The notes beneath the pieces were generated by a model. That model did not search any database and was not told the DNA's origin. It saw only the letters and a program-made list of their open reading frames with translations. From NCBI GenBank assembly GCA_015067995.1, contig SVLJ01000008.1:40193-104192 (forward strand): a stretch of DNA of 64,000 nt, in the 5' to 3' direction. This document shows, one piece after another, positions 1-7,155 of this stretch. The DNA is from Oscillospiraceae bacterium (GTDB lineage Bacteria > Bacillota > Clostridia > Oscillospirales > Oscillospiraceae). Every line of letters starts with the position of its first letter. Position 1 is the first letter of the stretch. The translations under genes were made by a program, and so were the position numbers.

Positions 1-1
1 T

Positions 2-1933
2 AATATAAACACACTGAACAACCGCTACTATGTTGCGGATACCACGGCGGACAACTCCTATGAAGCTGACCAGACCATCCGTGCTCTCCATGGCGAACAG
101 GAGGGCATCTGGCTCCAGAGCTTCCCCGCGGACGACTATATTTTCGGCCTGCTGAAAAACTACGCCAACAATCTCCGTGTGGACGGACAGCCTGTTGCAG
201 CCGCAGATCTCAATGACGATGCCTATACCATCCGCTGGTATGTTATGAAGGCGCAGGATGATGCGTGGCATATTGACGGACGATTGGTGAAGAAGCAGGG
301 TGTTGTGCATGTGAGCAAGACCTTCGCCGGCAATCAGGATGGTATTGCTGCGGCAAAGAACATGGACTTCCAGATCGTGGCGGTCAACAGCACCGGAACC
401 AAGCGGCATACGCTGACCCTGAGCAACGCCAAGTCCTATGATGCCGCAACCGAGACCTATGTCTGGGAACTGAACGGCATAGAATACGGCGAAGACTGGA
501 CACTCACGGAGAATACGCCGGCGGCGTTTACCTCGAACAACATTACTTACAATGTTTATTCCGCCTATCGGGTGATCGATCCGGTGAATAAGCAGAACAA
601 CAATCAAAACGGTGAAGGCACGACGATCACGCTCAAGGGACAGACCTACGCCATGGATGCGGATAACGCGGAAGTGATGAACGTGTCCTTCAGCAACATT
701 TACCATACAAACGACTCCATCATCATCAAGAAGGAGGATGCCAAGACCGGCAATCCCATCGGCGGTGCAACCTTCCAGCTACTGCAGAACGGCGATGTGC
801 TGCACTTCCGCTATGACGCGGAAACGAATCGGTACATCTATGATACAGCAGGCTCCATTACAGAGCTGTCCGGCTCTGTGAGCGGCTACTATGAGATCGT
901 GACCACAGGCTTCACTTACGATGACGGTTATGTTACCGTGCAGGAGCTGGTGGCGCCTACAGGCTACACTCTGGTGGGCAACATCGTCATCGGACGTACA
1001 GGCGGCAATGAAATCGGCATCATTGGCGATGCGCCCATGGCATCCTACCACAACGGCCTGCTGATCGTGCAGAACTCCACGGAAAACACCAGCGTCACAG
1101 CGGTGAAGCAGTGGAACTGCCCGGAAGCAGAGTGGAGGCCGGTAACGGTGCAGTTGCTGGCCAACGGCACCCTGGCATCCATGGTGGTGCCGGAGATCAC
1201 AGCCGAGGCACAGCTGACGGAGGAAAACGGCTGGACCTACACCTGGGGCAATCTGCCCACCCATGTGGACGGCGTGGAAATCCAGTGGTCCCTGCGTGAG
1301 ATTCAGGTGGGCACGGAAACGTGCAGGCCGGACTACTCCTTCGCAAACTGGATCGTGACCTACGGCGCGCCCGCCTATACCACGGACAGCCAGGGGCGCG
1401 TCACCAATGCCCGGCTGACGGTGCTGAACACCACACAGCGTACCATGCTGGTGCTGATCAAGAGCGACAGCAGAAATGCGTCCATCCGTATCGGCGGCGT
1501 CCAGTTCCGACTGGAGCACCTGATCCAGAACAGCTGGGGTGAGTATGTTCCCAATCCGGACTTCGTGGTGCGTACTCTGACTACCGATGCCAACGGCATC
1601 GCGCAGTTTGACAACCTCCTCTTTGGCCGGTACCGGCTGACGGAGCTAAATACGCCCTCCGGTTATGAGGAGATGACACAGCCTGTTTATCTGAACCTGC
1701 AGACGGGCGGCTTGGTAACGGTAGACGCACATCCCTATGCTGCGGCGGGCTCCACGGCATACAGTATTCAGGTATACAACCAACCGGGTAAGGTCCTGCC
1801 GGAAACCGGCGGCAGCGGACCCGGATGGTTTACCGCCCTGGGCGTCCTTGTGATGCTGACGGCTCTGGGCGGCGGATATCTTCCCCGGCGATACAAGCCG
1901 AGACGTGCGAAGGGGAGGGATCCGACTGGATAG
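2..1933 (+). CDS. LPETG-anchored pilus adhesin / ancillary pilin (5' partial)
   Basis: The reading frame is open from base 2, so the 179 start in the ORF track (a GTG) is internal and the true N-terminus lies before the window. About 643 residues are visible. Seen: SpaA/Cna_B-like beta-sandwich segments beginning at 'IIIKKEDAKTGNPIGGATF', at 'TSVTAVKQWN' and at 'SIRIGGVQFRLEHL', with the 'GRYRLTELNTPSGY' motif usual for such domains. A C-terminal LPETGG sorting signal is followed by a hydrophobic segment and a basic tail. Family knowledge: such proteins are tip or ancillary subunits linked covalently by sortase. It lies 66 bp upstream of the major pilin and probably heads this operon. Tip adhesin versus minor pilin cannot be decided without the missing N-terminus. 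Confidence 0.85.
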   Translation, partial: NINTLNNRYYVADTTADNSYEADQTIRALHGEQEGIWLQSFPADDYIFGLLKNYANNLRVDGQPVAAADLNDDAYTIRWYVMKAQDDAWHIDGRLVKKQGVVHVSKTFAGNQDGIAAAKNMDFQIVAVNSTGTKRHTLTLSNAKSYDAATETYVWELNGIEYGEDWTLTENTPAAFTSNNITYNVYSAYRVIDPVNKQNNNQNGEGTTITLKGQTYAMDADNAEVMNVSFSNIYHTNDSIIIKKEDAKTGNPIGGATFQLLQNGDVLHFRYDAETNRYIYDTAGSITELSGSVSGYYEIVTTGFTYDDGYVTVQELVAPTGYTLVGNIVIGRTGGNEIGIIGDAPMASYHNGLLIVQNSTENTSVTAVKQWNCPEAEWRPVTVQLLANGTLASMVVPEITAEAQLTEENGWTYTWGNLPTHVDGVEIQWSLREIQVGTETCRPDYSFANWIVTYGAPAYTTDSQGRVTNARLTVLNTTQRTMLVLIKSDSRNASIRIGGVQFRLEHLIQNSWGEYVPNPDFVVRTLTTDANGIAQFDNLLFGRYRLTELNTPSGYEEMTQPVYLNLQTGGLVTVDAHPYAAAGSTAYSIQVYNQPGKVLPETGGSGPGWFTALGVLVMLTALGGGYLPRRYKPRRAKGRDPTG

Positions 1934-1999
1934 AGCACATGTGCCGAGAGTACAAAAAGAATGATCTTCAATGATAAAAACAGAAAAGGAGAACGTGAA

Positions 2000-3604
2000 A
2001 TGAAAACCATGAAACGAACCCTGAGTATTCTTGTGGCAGTGATGCTGCTGGCCTGTATGCTGGCAGTGCCGGTGGGCGCGGCAGATGAGTATACCATCAC
2101 CATTCAGAATCCTGACGGAAAAGAATACGAGGCATATCAGATCTTTTCTGGTACGCTGTCCAAAGAAGGCGAAGTGAGCATTCTGAGCAGTATCGTGTGG
2201 GGCAGCGGCGTGAATTCTTCCAATCTGCTGATTGCTTTGGATGGAGACGCACAGCTGGGAGTCTATTTTGACAAGGATACCGATACTGCCAAGACAGTGG
2301 CGGAGACCATCGGTAAGGCTCCATTCACCAATCCCGACCATGTCATGCTCAACCGTTTTGCAACGGTCGTGGCACAGAACCTTGTAGATGCCAAAAAGGT
2401 TGCGGGTACCGCATCTGGCAGCGACGTTGTTGTCAATGGTCTGCCGGCAGGTTACTATCTGGTGAAGGCGGTGGATACTGCCAATCTGGGCGTTGATGAC
2501 GTTTACACCAGATACATGCTGCAGGTGGTGGATAATGTTACCGTCAGTCCCAAGACGGCTGCTGCTCCCACGATTGCCAAGATGGTCAGCAAGAGTCAGC
2601 TTACCGGATATGCTGCGTCGGTCAGCGCGACCATTGACCGTGATGTATTTTTCCGTCTGGAGGGTCAGTTGCCCTCCAATATCGGGGAATACAACGGGTA
2701 TGAGTACATCTTCCACGATACACTGTCTGATGGTTTGGATTTTGCACAGCTTACTGATGACGCAAATGTAGATATCCAGGACTTTGATTTCTATGTGCTG
2801 AACAAGTTTGAGGCATCTTCTATTCATGCGGTTGTGGGCACCATGCCCGTCGGCGTGAAGCCTGAGGTCAATGTCAGCGGGAAAGAAATCACGATTACTT
2901 TCCCGGACGCCAAGGCATTTATCGAGGCTGTGACCGCAGAGGCCGTGGCTGCCAACGATTATATTCAGGTGATTTATAAGGCCACGCTGAATGCGAATGC
3001 GGTAATCGAAGGCGTGGGAAATAAGAATGCGTTCTGGGCAGAGTATTCCGCACAGCCCAACAAGGGTAATAGCGGTCCGACTGCCAAAACAGAGACGGTT
3101 TCCGCTACGGTCTTTACTTATCAGGTGGAGATCCACAAGGTAGACCCTGCCAAGAAGGGCTTGAGTGGCGCAAAGTTTATCCTTTATCATAATCCTGCTA
3201 TTGCCGGCGGCGAGCGTCTGAATATCCAGCTTCGCGAGGATGCTTCCGGTGTCTATACCGTTGAGAAAGTTGGACCTGCCACTGGAACCGATGCCGTCGC
3301 ATGCAATGAAATGTCAACGGATCCCAACGGTAAACTGATCATCAAGGGTCTGGGCGTAGCCACTTTCCAGCTGGAAGAAACGGTGGAACCTGTCACCTAC
3401 AACAAGCTGGATGCTCCGGCACCCATCACTATTGAGGACAAGCTTGGTACCGGAAGTCAGACTGTGGTGGAAGTCGTTAACTACAAGGGTACCACTCTGC
3501 CTGAGACCGGCGGTATCGGTACTACTGTGTTCTACATCGCCGGCGGTCTGATGGTGGCTGCTGCCGCCGCAGTTCTGCTGCTGCGCAAGCGCGAGAACGG
3601 CTGA
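2000..3604 (+). CDS. Major (backbone) fimbrial pilin, isopeptide-forming, LPETG anchored
   Basis: 534 residues from the ATG at 2000. That start is chosen over 1961 because AAAGGAG lies just upstream and a signal peptide ('LSILVAVMLLACMLAVPVGA') then begins at once. An N-terminal pilin domain opens with 'YEAYQIFSGTLSKEG'. A central D2-like domain and a C-terminal Cna_B-like domain ('VEIHKVDPAKKGLSGAKF') follow, then LPETGG, a membrane segment and RKRENG. 'VTVSPK' near residue 185 sits where pilins carry the polymerising lysine (consensus VxVYPK), so that Lys is the likely cross-link site; the Tyr is replaced by Ser. The next gene is a class C sortase, the enzyme that polymerises such subunits. 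Gene order and architecture make the backbone role likely. Confidence 0.9.
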   Translation: MKTMKRTLSILVAVMLLACMLAVPVGAADEYTITIQNPDGKEYEAYQIFSGTLSKEGEVSILSSIVWGSGVNSSNLLIALDGDAQLGVYFDKDTDTAKTVAETIGKAPFTNPDHVMLNRFATVVAQNLVDAKKVAGTASGSDVVVNGLPAGYYLVKAVDTANLGVDDVYTRYMLQVVDNVTVSPKTAAAPTIAKMVSKSQLTGYAASVSATIDRDVFFRLEGQLPSNIGEYNGYEYIFHDTLSDGLDFAQLTDDANVDIQDFDFYVLNKFEASSIHAVVGTMPVGVKPEVNVSGKEITITFPDAKAFIEAVTAEAVAANDYIQVIYKATLNANAVIEGVGNKNAFWAEYSAQPNKGNSGPTAKTETVSATVFTYQVEIHKVDPAKKGLSGAKFILYHNPAIAGGERLNIQLREDASGVYTVEKVGPATGTDAVACNEMSTDPNGKLIIKGLGVATFQLEETVEPVTYNKLDAPAPITIEDKLGTGSQTVVEVVNYKGTTLPETGGIGTTVFYIAGGLMVAAAAAVLLLRKRENG

Positions 3605-3636
3605 GCCGGTTTCGCAACAAACAAAACCAACTGAAG

Positions 3637-3670
3637 GCTGTCCCACGCCGGATTTTCCGGCGCGGGCAGC
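3637..3670 (+). other. Intercistronic hairpin between pilin and sortase
   Basis: A GC-rich imperfect inverted repeat (GCTG-CCC-CGCCGG pairing with CCGGCG-GGG-CAGC, loop ATTT) fills the 81-bp gap after the pilin stop. No T-tract follows, so it is not a standard terminator. A role in mRNA processing, or in giving less sortase than pilin message, is inference. Confidence 0.55.
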
Positions 3671-3685
3671 AGGGAGAGCACTGCA

Positions 3686-4585
3686 ATGCAAAGAAGAAAA
3701 CAGAAGAAGGGTAAGCCCTCGGACATTATCTTCATACTGATCTTTCTTGCAGGGCTGTCCCTGCTGCTGTATCCTACCATCAGCAATTTCTGGAACTCCA
3801 TGCACCAATCCTATGCCATCGGTGACTATACGCAGGCAGTGGATGACGGTGACAGGGAAAAGAAGGAGATGCTGCTGACAGATGCACGCGGCTACAATCA
3901 GGAACTGTACAAGCTGGGCAGCATCTATGATATGGATGAAGCGTGGCTTGCCCGCTACAATGAGACGCTGAATGTGGTGGGCAACGGCATCATGGGTTAT
4001 GTGGAGATCCCGGCCATCAACTGCACTCTGCCCATCTATCACGGAACCAGCGAGGCGGTGCTGCAGGTGGCCATCGGACACATCGAGTGGACCAGCCTGC
4101 CGGTGGGCGGAGAGAGCACCCATAGCGTCATCTCCGGACACCGGGGACTGCCCTCTGCGGAGCTGCTGACTCACATTGACCGGCTGGAGGTAGGCGACGC
4201 TTTCTACATCCATGTGCTGGACGAGGTGCTGAAATACCGGGTGGACGACATTGCTGTGGTGGAGCCGGAGGATACCTCCCGACTGCAGATCGCAGAGGGA
4301 AAAGATTATGTGACGCTGGTGACCTGTACGCCTTACGGTATCAATTCCCATCGCCTGCTGGTGCGGGGCGCCAGAGAGCTGGAGGGCGGCTGGACAGAGG
4401 GACAGGAAATCATTCTTGGCGATGAAGTGCAGCCTGTGGAGCTGACATACGTTGTGCCGGCAGTGCTGGTACTGCTGGTGGCGGTGATTGCCGGTACGGT
4501 CTGGGCTGCGGAGGTACATCACCAGCATGCCAAGCAGAAGCGGATCGAACGTCGGAGACTGAGAAAGGAAGGAGGCAAGCCATGA
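3686..4585 (+). CDS. Class C sortase (pilin polymerase)
   Basis: 299 residues. An N-terminal membrane segment ('FILIFLAGLSLLLYP') and a C-terminal one ('LTYVVPAVLVLLVAVIAGTV') bracket the sortase domain, an arrangement typical of class C. Catalytic motifs are visible: His in 'ISGHRGLPSAELL', Cys in 'TLVTCTPYGINSHR' and Arg in 'RLLVRG'. 'NGIMGYVEIPAINCTLPIYH' is a class C hallmark. The usual D-P-[FW] lid before the core is not evident; 'YDMDEAWL' occupies that region. It should cleave the LPETG subunits encoded upstream and join them by isopeptide bonds at the outer membrane face. Its stop overlaps the next start by 4 nt (ATGA), implying translational coupling. Confidence 0.93.
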   Translation: MQRRKQKKGKPSDIIFILIFLAGLSLLLYPTISNFWNSMHQSYAIGDYTQAVDDGDREKKEMLLTDARGYNQELYKLGSIYDMDEAWLARYNETLNVVGNGIMGYVEIPAINCTLPIYHGTSEAVLQVAIGHIEWTSLPVGGESTHSVISGHRGLPSAELLTHIDRLEVGDAFYIHVLDEVLKYRVDDIAVVEPEDTSRLQIAEGKDYVTLVTCTPYGINSHRLLVRGARELEGGWTEGQEIILGDEVQPVELTYVVPAVLVLLVAVIAGTVWAAEVHHQHAKQKRIERRRLRKEGGKP

Positions 4586-6222
4586 AGCAAATAAAAGCAT
4601 GCCGCTTGCCGATGCTGCTGGCAGGCTGCTTCCTGCTGCTGTGTACAGCGGCGCTGGCGGCGCAGACGGCTTCTCTGCGGGTAACAGTGAAAAATGAATC
4701 CGGTCGACCGGTGCAGGATATCCGGGTGGAACTGCTGCAGGTGGCTGCTGCGTCCGGCAGCAACATCAGGCTGATGCCGACATTTGCACAGCTGGGAATT
4801 TCTGCGGAGGCACTTCTGGCAGACAGCGGCGCTGATCATGCGGAAGCAGTGTATCAATACGTCAATGGCCAGTCAATGAGCGGACAAGTGATGCTGACGG
4901 ACAGCACCGGCATCGTTGATGTTACCGGACTGCAGGCAGGCATTTATCTGGTGTTTGAGCGCGGCGGACAGGATGTGGCATTTCCACCGTGCCTGATTGT
5001 GCTGCGCCCCGGTGAGAGCGTGACCTCCACACCCAAGACATCGGAAACCGATACAGGAAGTATTCTGGTGATGAAGTGGTGGGAAGATGCCATGGACGCC
5101 GCGGGAAAACGGCCTGCCAGTGTTCGTGTGGCGCTTTTGCGGAATGGAGTGCCTTTCCGCCGAGTGACGCTGAGCGCTGCCAACAACTGGCAGCATCGAT
5201 TCCACTCTCTGCCTGCCAACGACGTGTATACTGTGCAGGAAGAGCCTGTGGCGGGGTATCGTGCGGAATATGTCTCTGAGAAAGAGGTATGGAAAATCAT
5301 CAATACCTATCAGCCTCCCACGCCGCCTCCCGGCCCTGGTGGGCCTGATGAACCGGAGGAGCCGGATGAACCCGACAATCCTCCGGATACGCCAAAACCG
5401 CCAGAGTATGTGCATGTGGTTGTCCAGAAAAAGTGGGATGACAACAACGATGCCGCAGGTAAGCGACCGGCCAGCATTTCCGTGCAGCTGATCCGGGATG
5501 GCGAAGTGCTGAAGACGGCCGTGCTCAGCGCTGCTAATGACTGGCGATACCGCTTTGTCAATCTGGAAAAGTCAGGAAGCTATACGGTGCGGGAACTGCC
5601 GGTGACAGATTACACGGCTGTCTATCAGGGCAATGCTTCGACAGGAATTGTTGTCATCAACCACTATACGGGAACTACCGATCCCGGCACTTCGCCAGAT
5701 CCCACTGTGCCGGAAAAGAAAACTGTGGATATACCGATGAGAGTCGTGTGGGTGGATAATAACAATGCGGCGGGCAAGCGCCCGGAAACTGTGACGGTGC
5801 GGCTGCTTGCAGACGGAAATGTCGTGGGAACGCTGGAACTGGGCTTTCCGCAGGAGTGGGAGGGTGTGTTCCATGATGTGTTTGCGGATATGTATTACTC
5901 CGTATGGCAGAATGCCGTGCCAGAGTACAGCACTGTCTATTCCGGCAGTGCGGAAGCAGGCTTTGTGATCACCAATACGTATACCAGCGGAACTGCCGAT
6001 CCCGGCACGCCGCCGGATCCTTCGCAGCCGGATGTGCCGGATGATCCGGTGACCCCGCCCAAGGAGCCGGACGATCCGGTGACCCCGCCTGAGGAGCCCG
6101 ATACACCCAAAATCCCGCAGACCGGTGCGGAAATGGGAAGTGTATATCTGCTGCTGGCTTTGGGCGGCTTGCTGACCCTGCTGGGACTGGTTGACCTGTA
6201 CCGGGGACGGAGGGAATCGTGA
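4582..6222 (+). CDS. Cna_B-repeat cell-wall protein with IPQTG sorting signal
   Basis: 546 residues. A signal peptide ends near 'LCTAALA'. An N-terminal SpaA-like domain is followed by three homologous Cna_B repeats starting near residues 163, 278 and 383, each with an 'AAGKRP' motif. Pro/Asp/Glu-rich linkers ('PDEPEEPDEPDNPPDTPKPP', 'VTPPKEPDDPVTPPEEPD') separate them. The C-terminus carries IPQTG, a membrane segment and RGRRES. The sorting motif differs from the LPETG of the two pilus proteins, and its own sortase follows with a 4-nt overlap, so it may be the wall-anchoring base subunit or be handled by that second enzyme; this is inference. It starts inside the end of the class C sortase gene. 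Confidence 0.87.
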   Translation: MKQIKACRLPMLLAGCFLLLCTAALAAQTASLRVTVKNESGRPVQDIRVELLQVAAASGSNIRLMPTFAQLGISAEALLADSGADHAEAVYQYVNGQSMSGQVMLTDSTGIVDVTGLQAGIYLVFERGGQDVAFPPCLIVLRPGESVTSTPKTSETDTGSILVMKWWEDAMDAAGKRPASVRVALLRNGVPFRRVTLSAANNWQHRFHSLPANDVYTVQEEPVAGYRAEYVSEKEVWKIINTYQPPTPPPGPGGPDEPEEPDEPDNPPDTPKPPEYVHVVVQKKWDDNNDAAGKRPASISVQLIRDGEVLKTAVLSAANDWRYRFVNLEKSGSYTVRELPVTDYTAVYQGNASTGIVVINHYTGTTDPGTSPDPTVPEKKTVDIPMRVVWVDNNNAAGKRPETVTVRLLADGNVVGTLELGFPQEWEGVFHDVFADMYYSVWQNAVPEYSTVYSGSAEAGFVITNTYTSGTADPGTPPDPSQPDVPDDPVTPPKEPDDPVTPPEEPDTPKIPQTGAEMGSVYLLLALGGLLTLLGLVDLYRGRRES

Positions 6223-6845
6223 GAAGACAACTGAGAGGAATGCTGCTGCTGATTGCCGGAATGGCGATGCTTCTAACAGCGGCGGGAATGCTGGCGCTGC
6301 AGGAACGGCAGGCAACCGTGGCGGGACAGAATGCTGAGGTGCTGCTGGAAAAGATCACGGAGCAGATTGCTGTGAAGAAGGAAGAAGTCATTTACGACAC
6401 GGCTGTGGAAGAGGCACCGCCTGCGGGAGAAGTGCCAAAGGCCACCTGGCAGGGCTACGATATGATCGGGATCCTGCGGATGCCGTCGCTGTCGATGGAG
6501 CTGCCGATCCTGCAGGAGTGGAGCTATGATCTGCTGGAGCTTTCGCCGTGCCGATATTCCGGCAGCGCGGAAGGCGGCGATCTGATCATCCTTGGGCACA
6601 ACTACAAAAAGCATTTCACACCAATGAAAAAGCTGAAGGTGGGGGATGAAGTGGAGTTTTGTGACGCACAGGGAACGGTGTACCGCTATCAGGTGACAAA
6701 GACCGAGATCCTGAAGCCCGCGGAACTGGATCGGCTGACCGGTTCCGAACATGACCTGACCCTGTTCACCTGCACCGGCGGCGGTTATAAGCGTCATGTG
6801 GTGCGCTGTGACCGGATTCCGGAAGAGGAGAGCGTTCTGCGCTGA
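6219..6845 (+). CDS. Second sortase of the pilus locus (class uncertain)
   Basis: 208 residues from a GTG that overlaps the upstream stop (GTGA). An N-terminal signal-anchor helix ('LLLIAGMAMLLTAAGMLAL') is followed by a sortase fold with 'MIGILRMPSLSMELPIL', the catalytic His in 'LIILGHNYKKHF', the Cys in 'DLTLFTCTGGGYKRHVV' and an Arg soon after. No C-terminal membrane helix is present, unlike the class C enzyme at 3686. Its size and TLFTC motif resemble the small sortases that attach finished polymers or single proteins to the wall. Likely substrates are the IPQTG protein just upstream or the pilus base. Last gene of the operon; a strong hairpin follows. Confidence 0.88.
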   Translation: MRRQLRGMLLLIAGMAMLLTAAGMLALQERQATVAGQNAEVLLEKITEQIAVKKEEVIYDTAVEEAPPAGEVPKATWQGYDMIGILRMPSLSMELPILQEWSYDLLELSPCRYSGSAEGGDLIILGHNYKKHFTPMKKLKVGDEVEFCDAQGTVYRYQVTKTEILKPAELDRLTGSEHDLTLFTCTGGGYKRHVVRCDRIPEEESVLR

Positions 6846-6884
6846 GGATAACGGCGGCGGTTTTTTCTGTGACATCTGGATATG

Positions 6885-6928
6885 AAAATAGCGTTCCCTG
6901 CATCAAATGATGCGGGGAACGCTATTTT
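6885..6928. terminator. Bidirectional rho-independent terminator
   Basis: A long stem (AAAATAGCGTTCC pairing with GGAACGCTATTTT, extended by TGCATC/GATGCG) is flanked by A-run and T-run, so it can stop both the pilus operon and the minus-strand genes arriving from the right. Confidence 0.85.
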
Positions 6929-6959
6929 GTGTATATGACTGTGACGCGGCGGTGAATAC

Positions 6960-7133
6960 TCACTGACGCCGGGCGGTGGCGTAATCATCGCCCCGGCGGT
7001 AAAAGGGACATTGCGCAGTGGCACCCCGCAGAAATCGTTCCATTTCATCTTCATCCAGGTCTACTGTGCAGAAATTGGTGTCGGTTTCCGGGTCATAATC
7101 ATAAAAGACGCATTCTTCGCAATTGGCTGCCAT
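6960..7133 (-). CDS. Small cysteine protein, DUF6472-like
   Basis: 57 residues starting at 'MAANCEECVFYDYDPE'. The ATG at 7133 is preferred to the ORF-track start because AAAGGAG lies about 7 nt upstream. Four cysteines (CEEC, FC, QCPFY) and the acidic 'DLDEDEMERFL' block match my recollection of the short DUF6472 family of Clostridia. The function is unknown; metal binding by the cysteines is only a guess. It follows the glycosyltransferase-CsaB gene by 22 nt on the same strand and is probably co-transcribed with it. Confidence 0.7.
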   Translation of the reverse strand: MAANCEECVFYDYDPETDTNFCTVDLDEDEMERFLRGATAQCPFYRRGDDYATARRQ

Positions 7134-7155
7134 ACTGACTCCTTTCGAGGAACAC

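Noticed and set aside
1646-3190. Long minus-strand ORF (514 aa) opposite the pilin genes, and many similar minus-strand ORFs through the ribosomal region
   Set aside because: Shadow frames of high-GC coding sequence; no ribosome-binding sites, His/Gln-rich improbable proteins, and the plus strand has recognisable families.
5310-5425. Pro/Glu/Asp-rich repetitive DNA as a possible CRISPR or satellite
   Set aside because: It is the low-complexity linker between Cna_B domains, with codon-level degeneracy and no constant spacer pattern.
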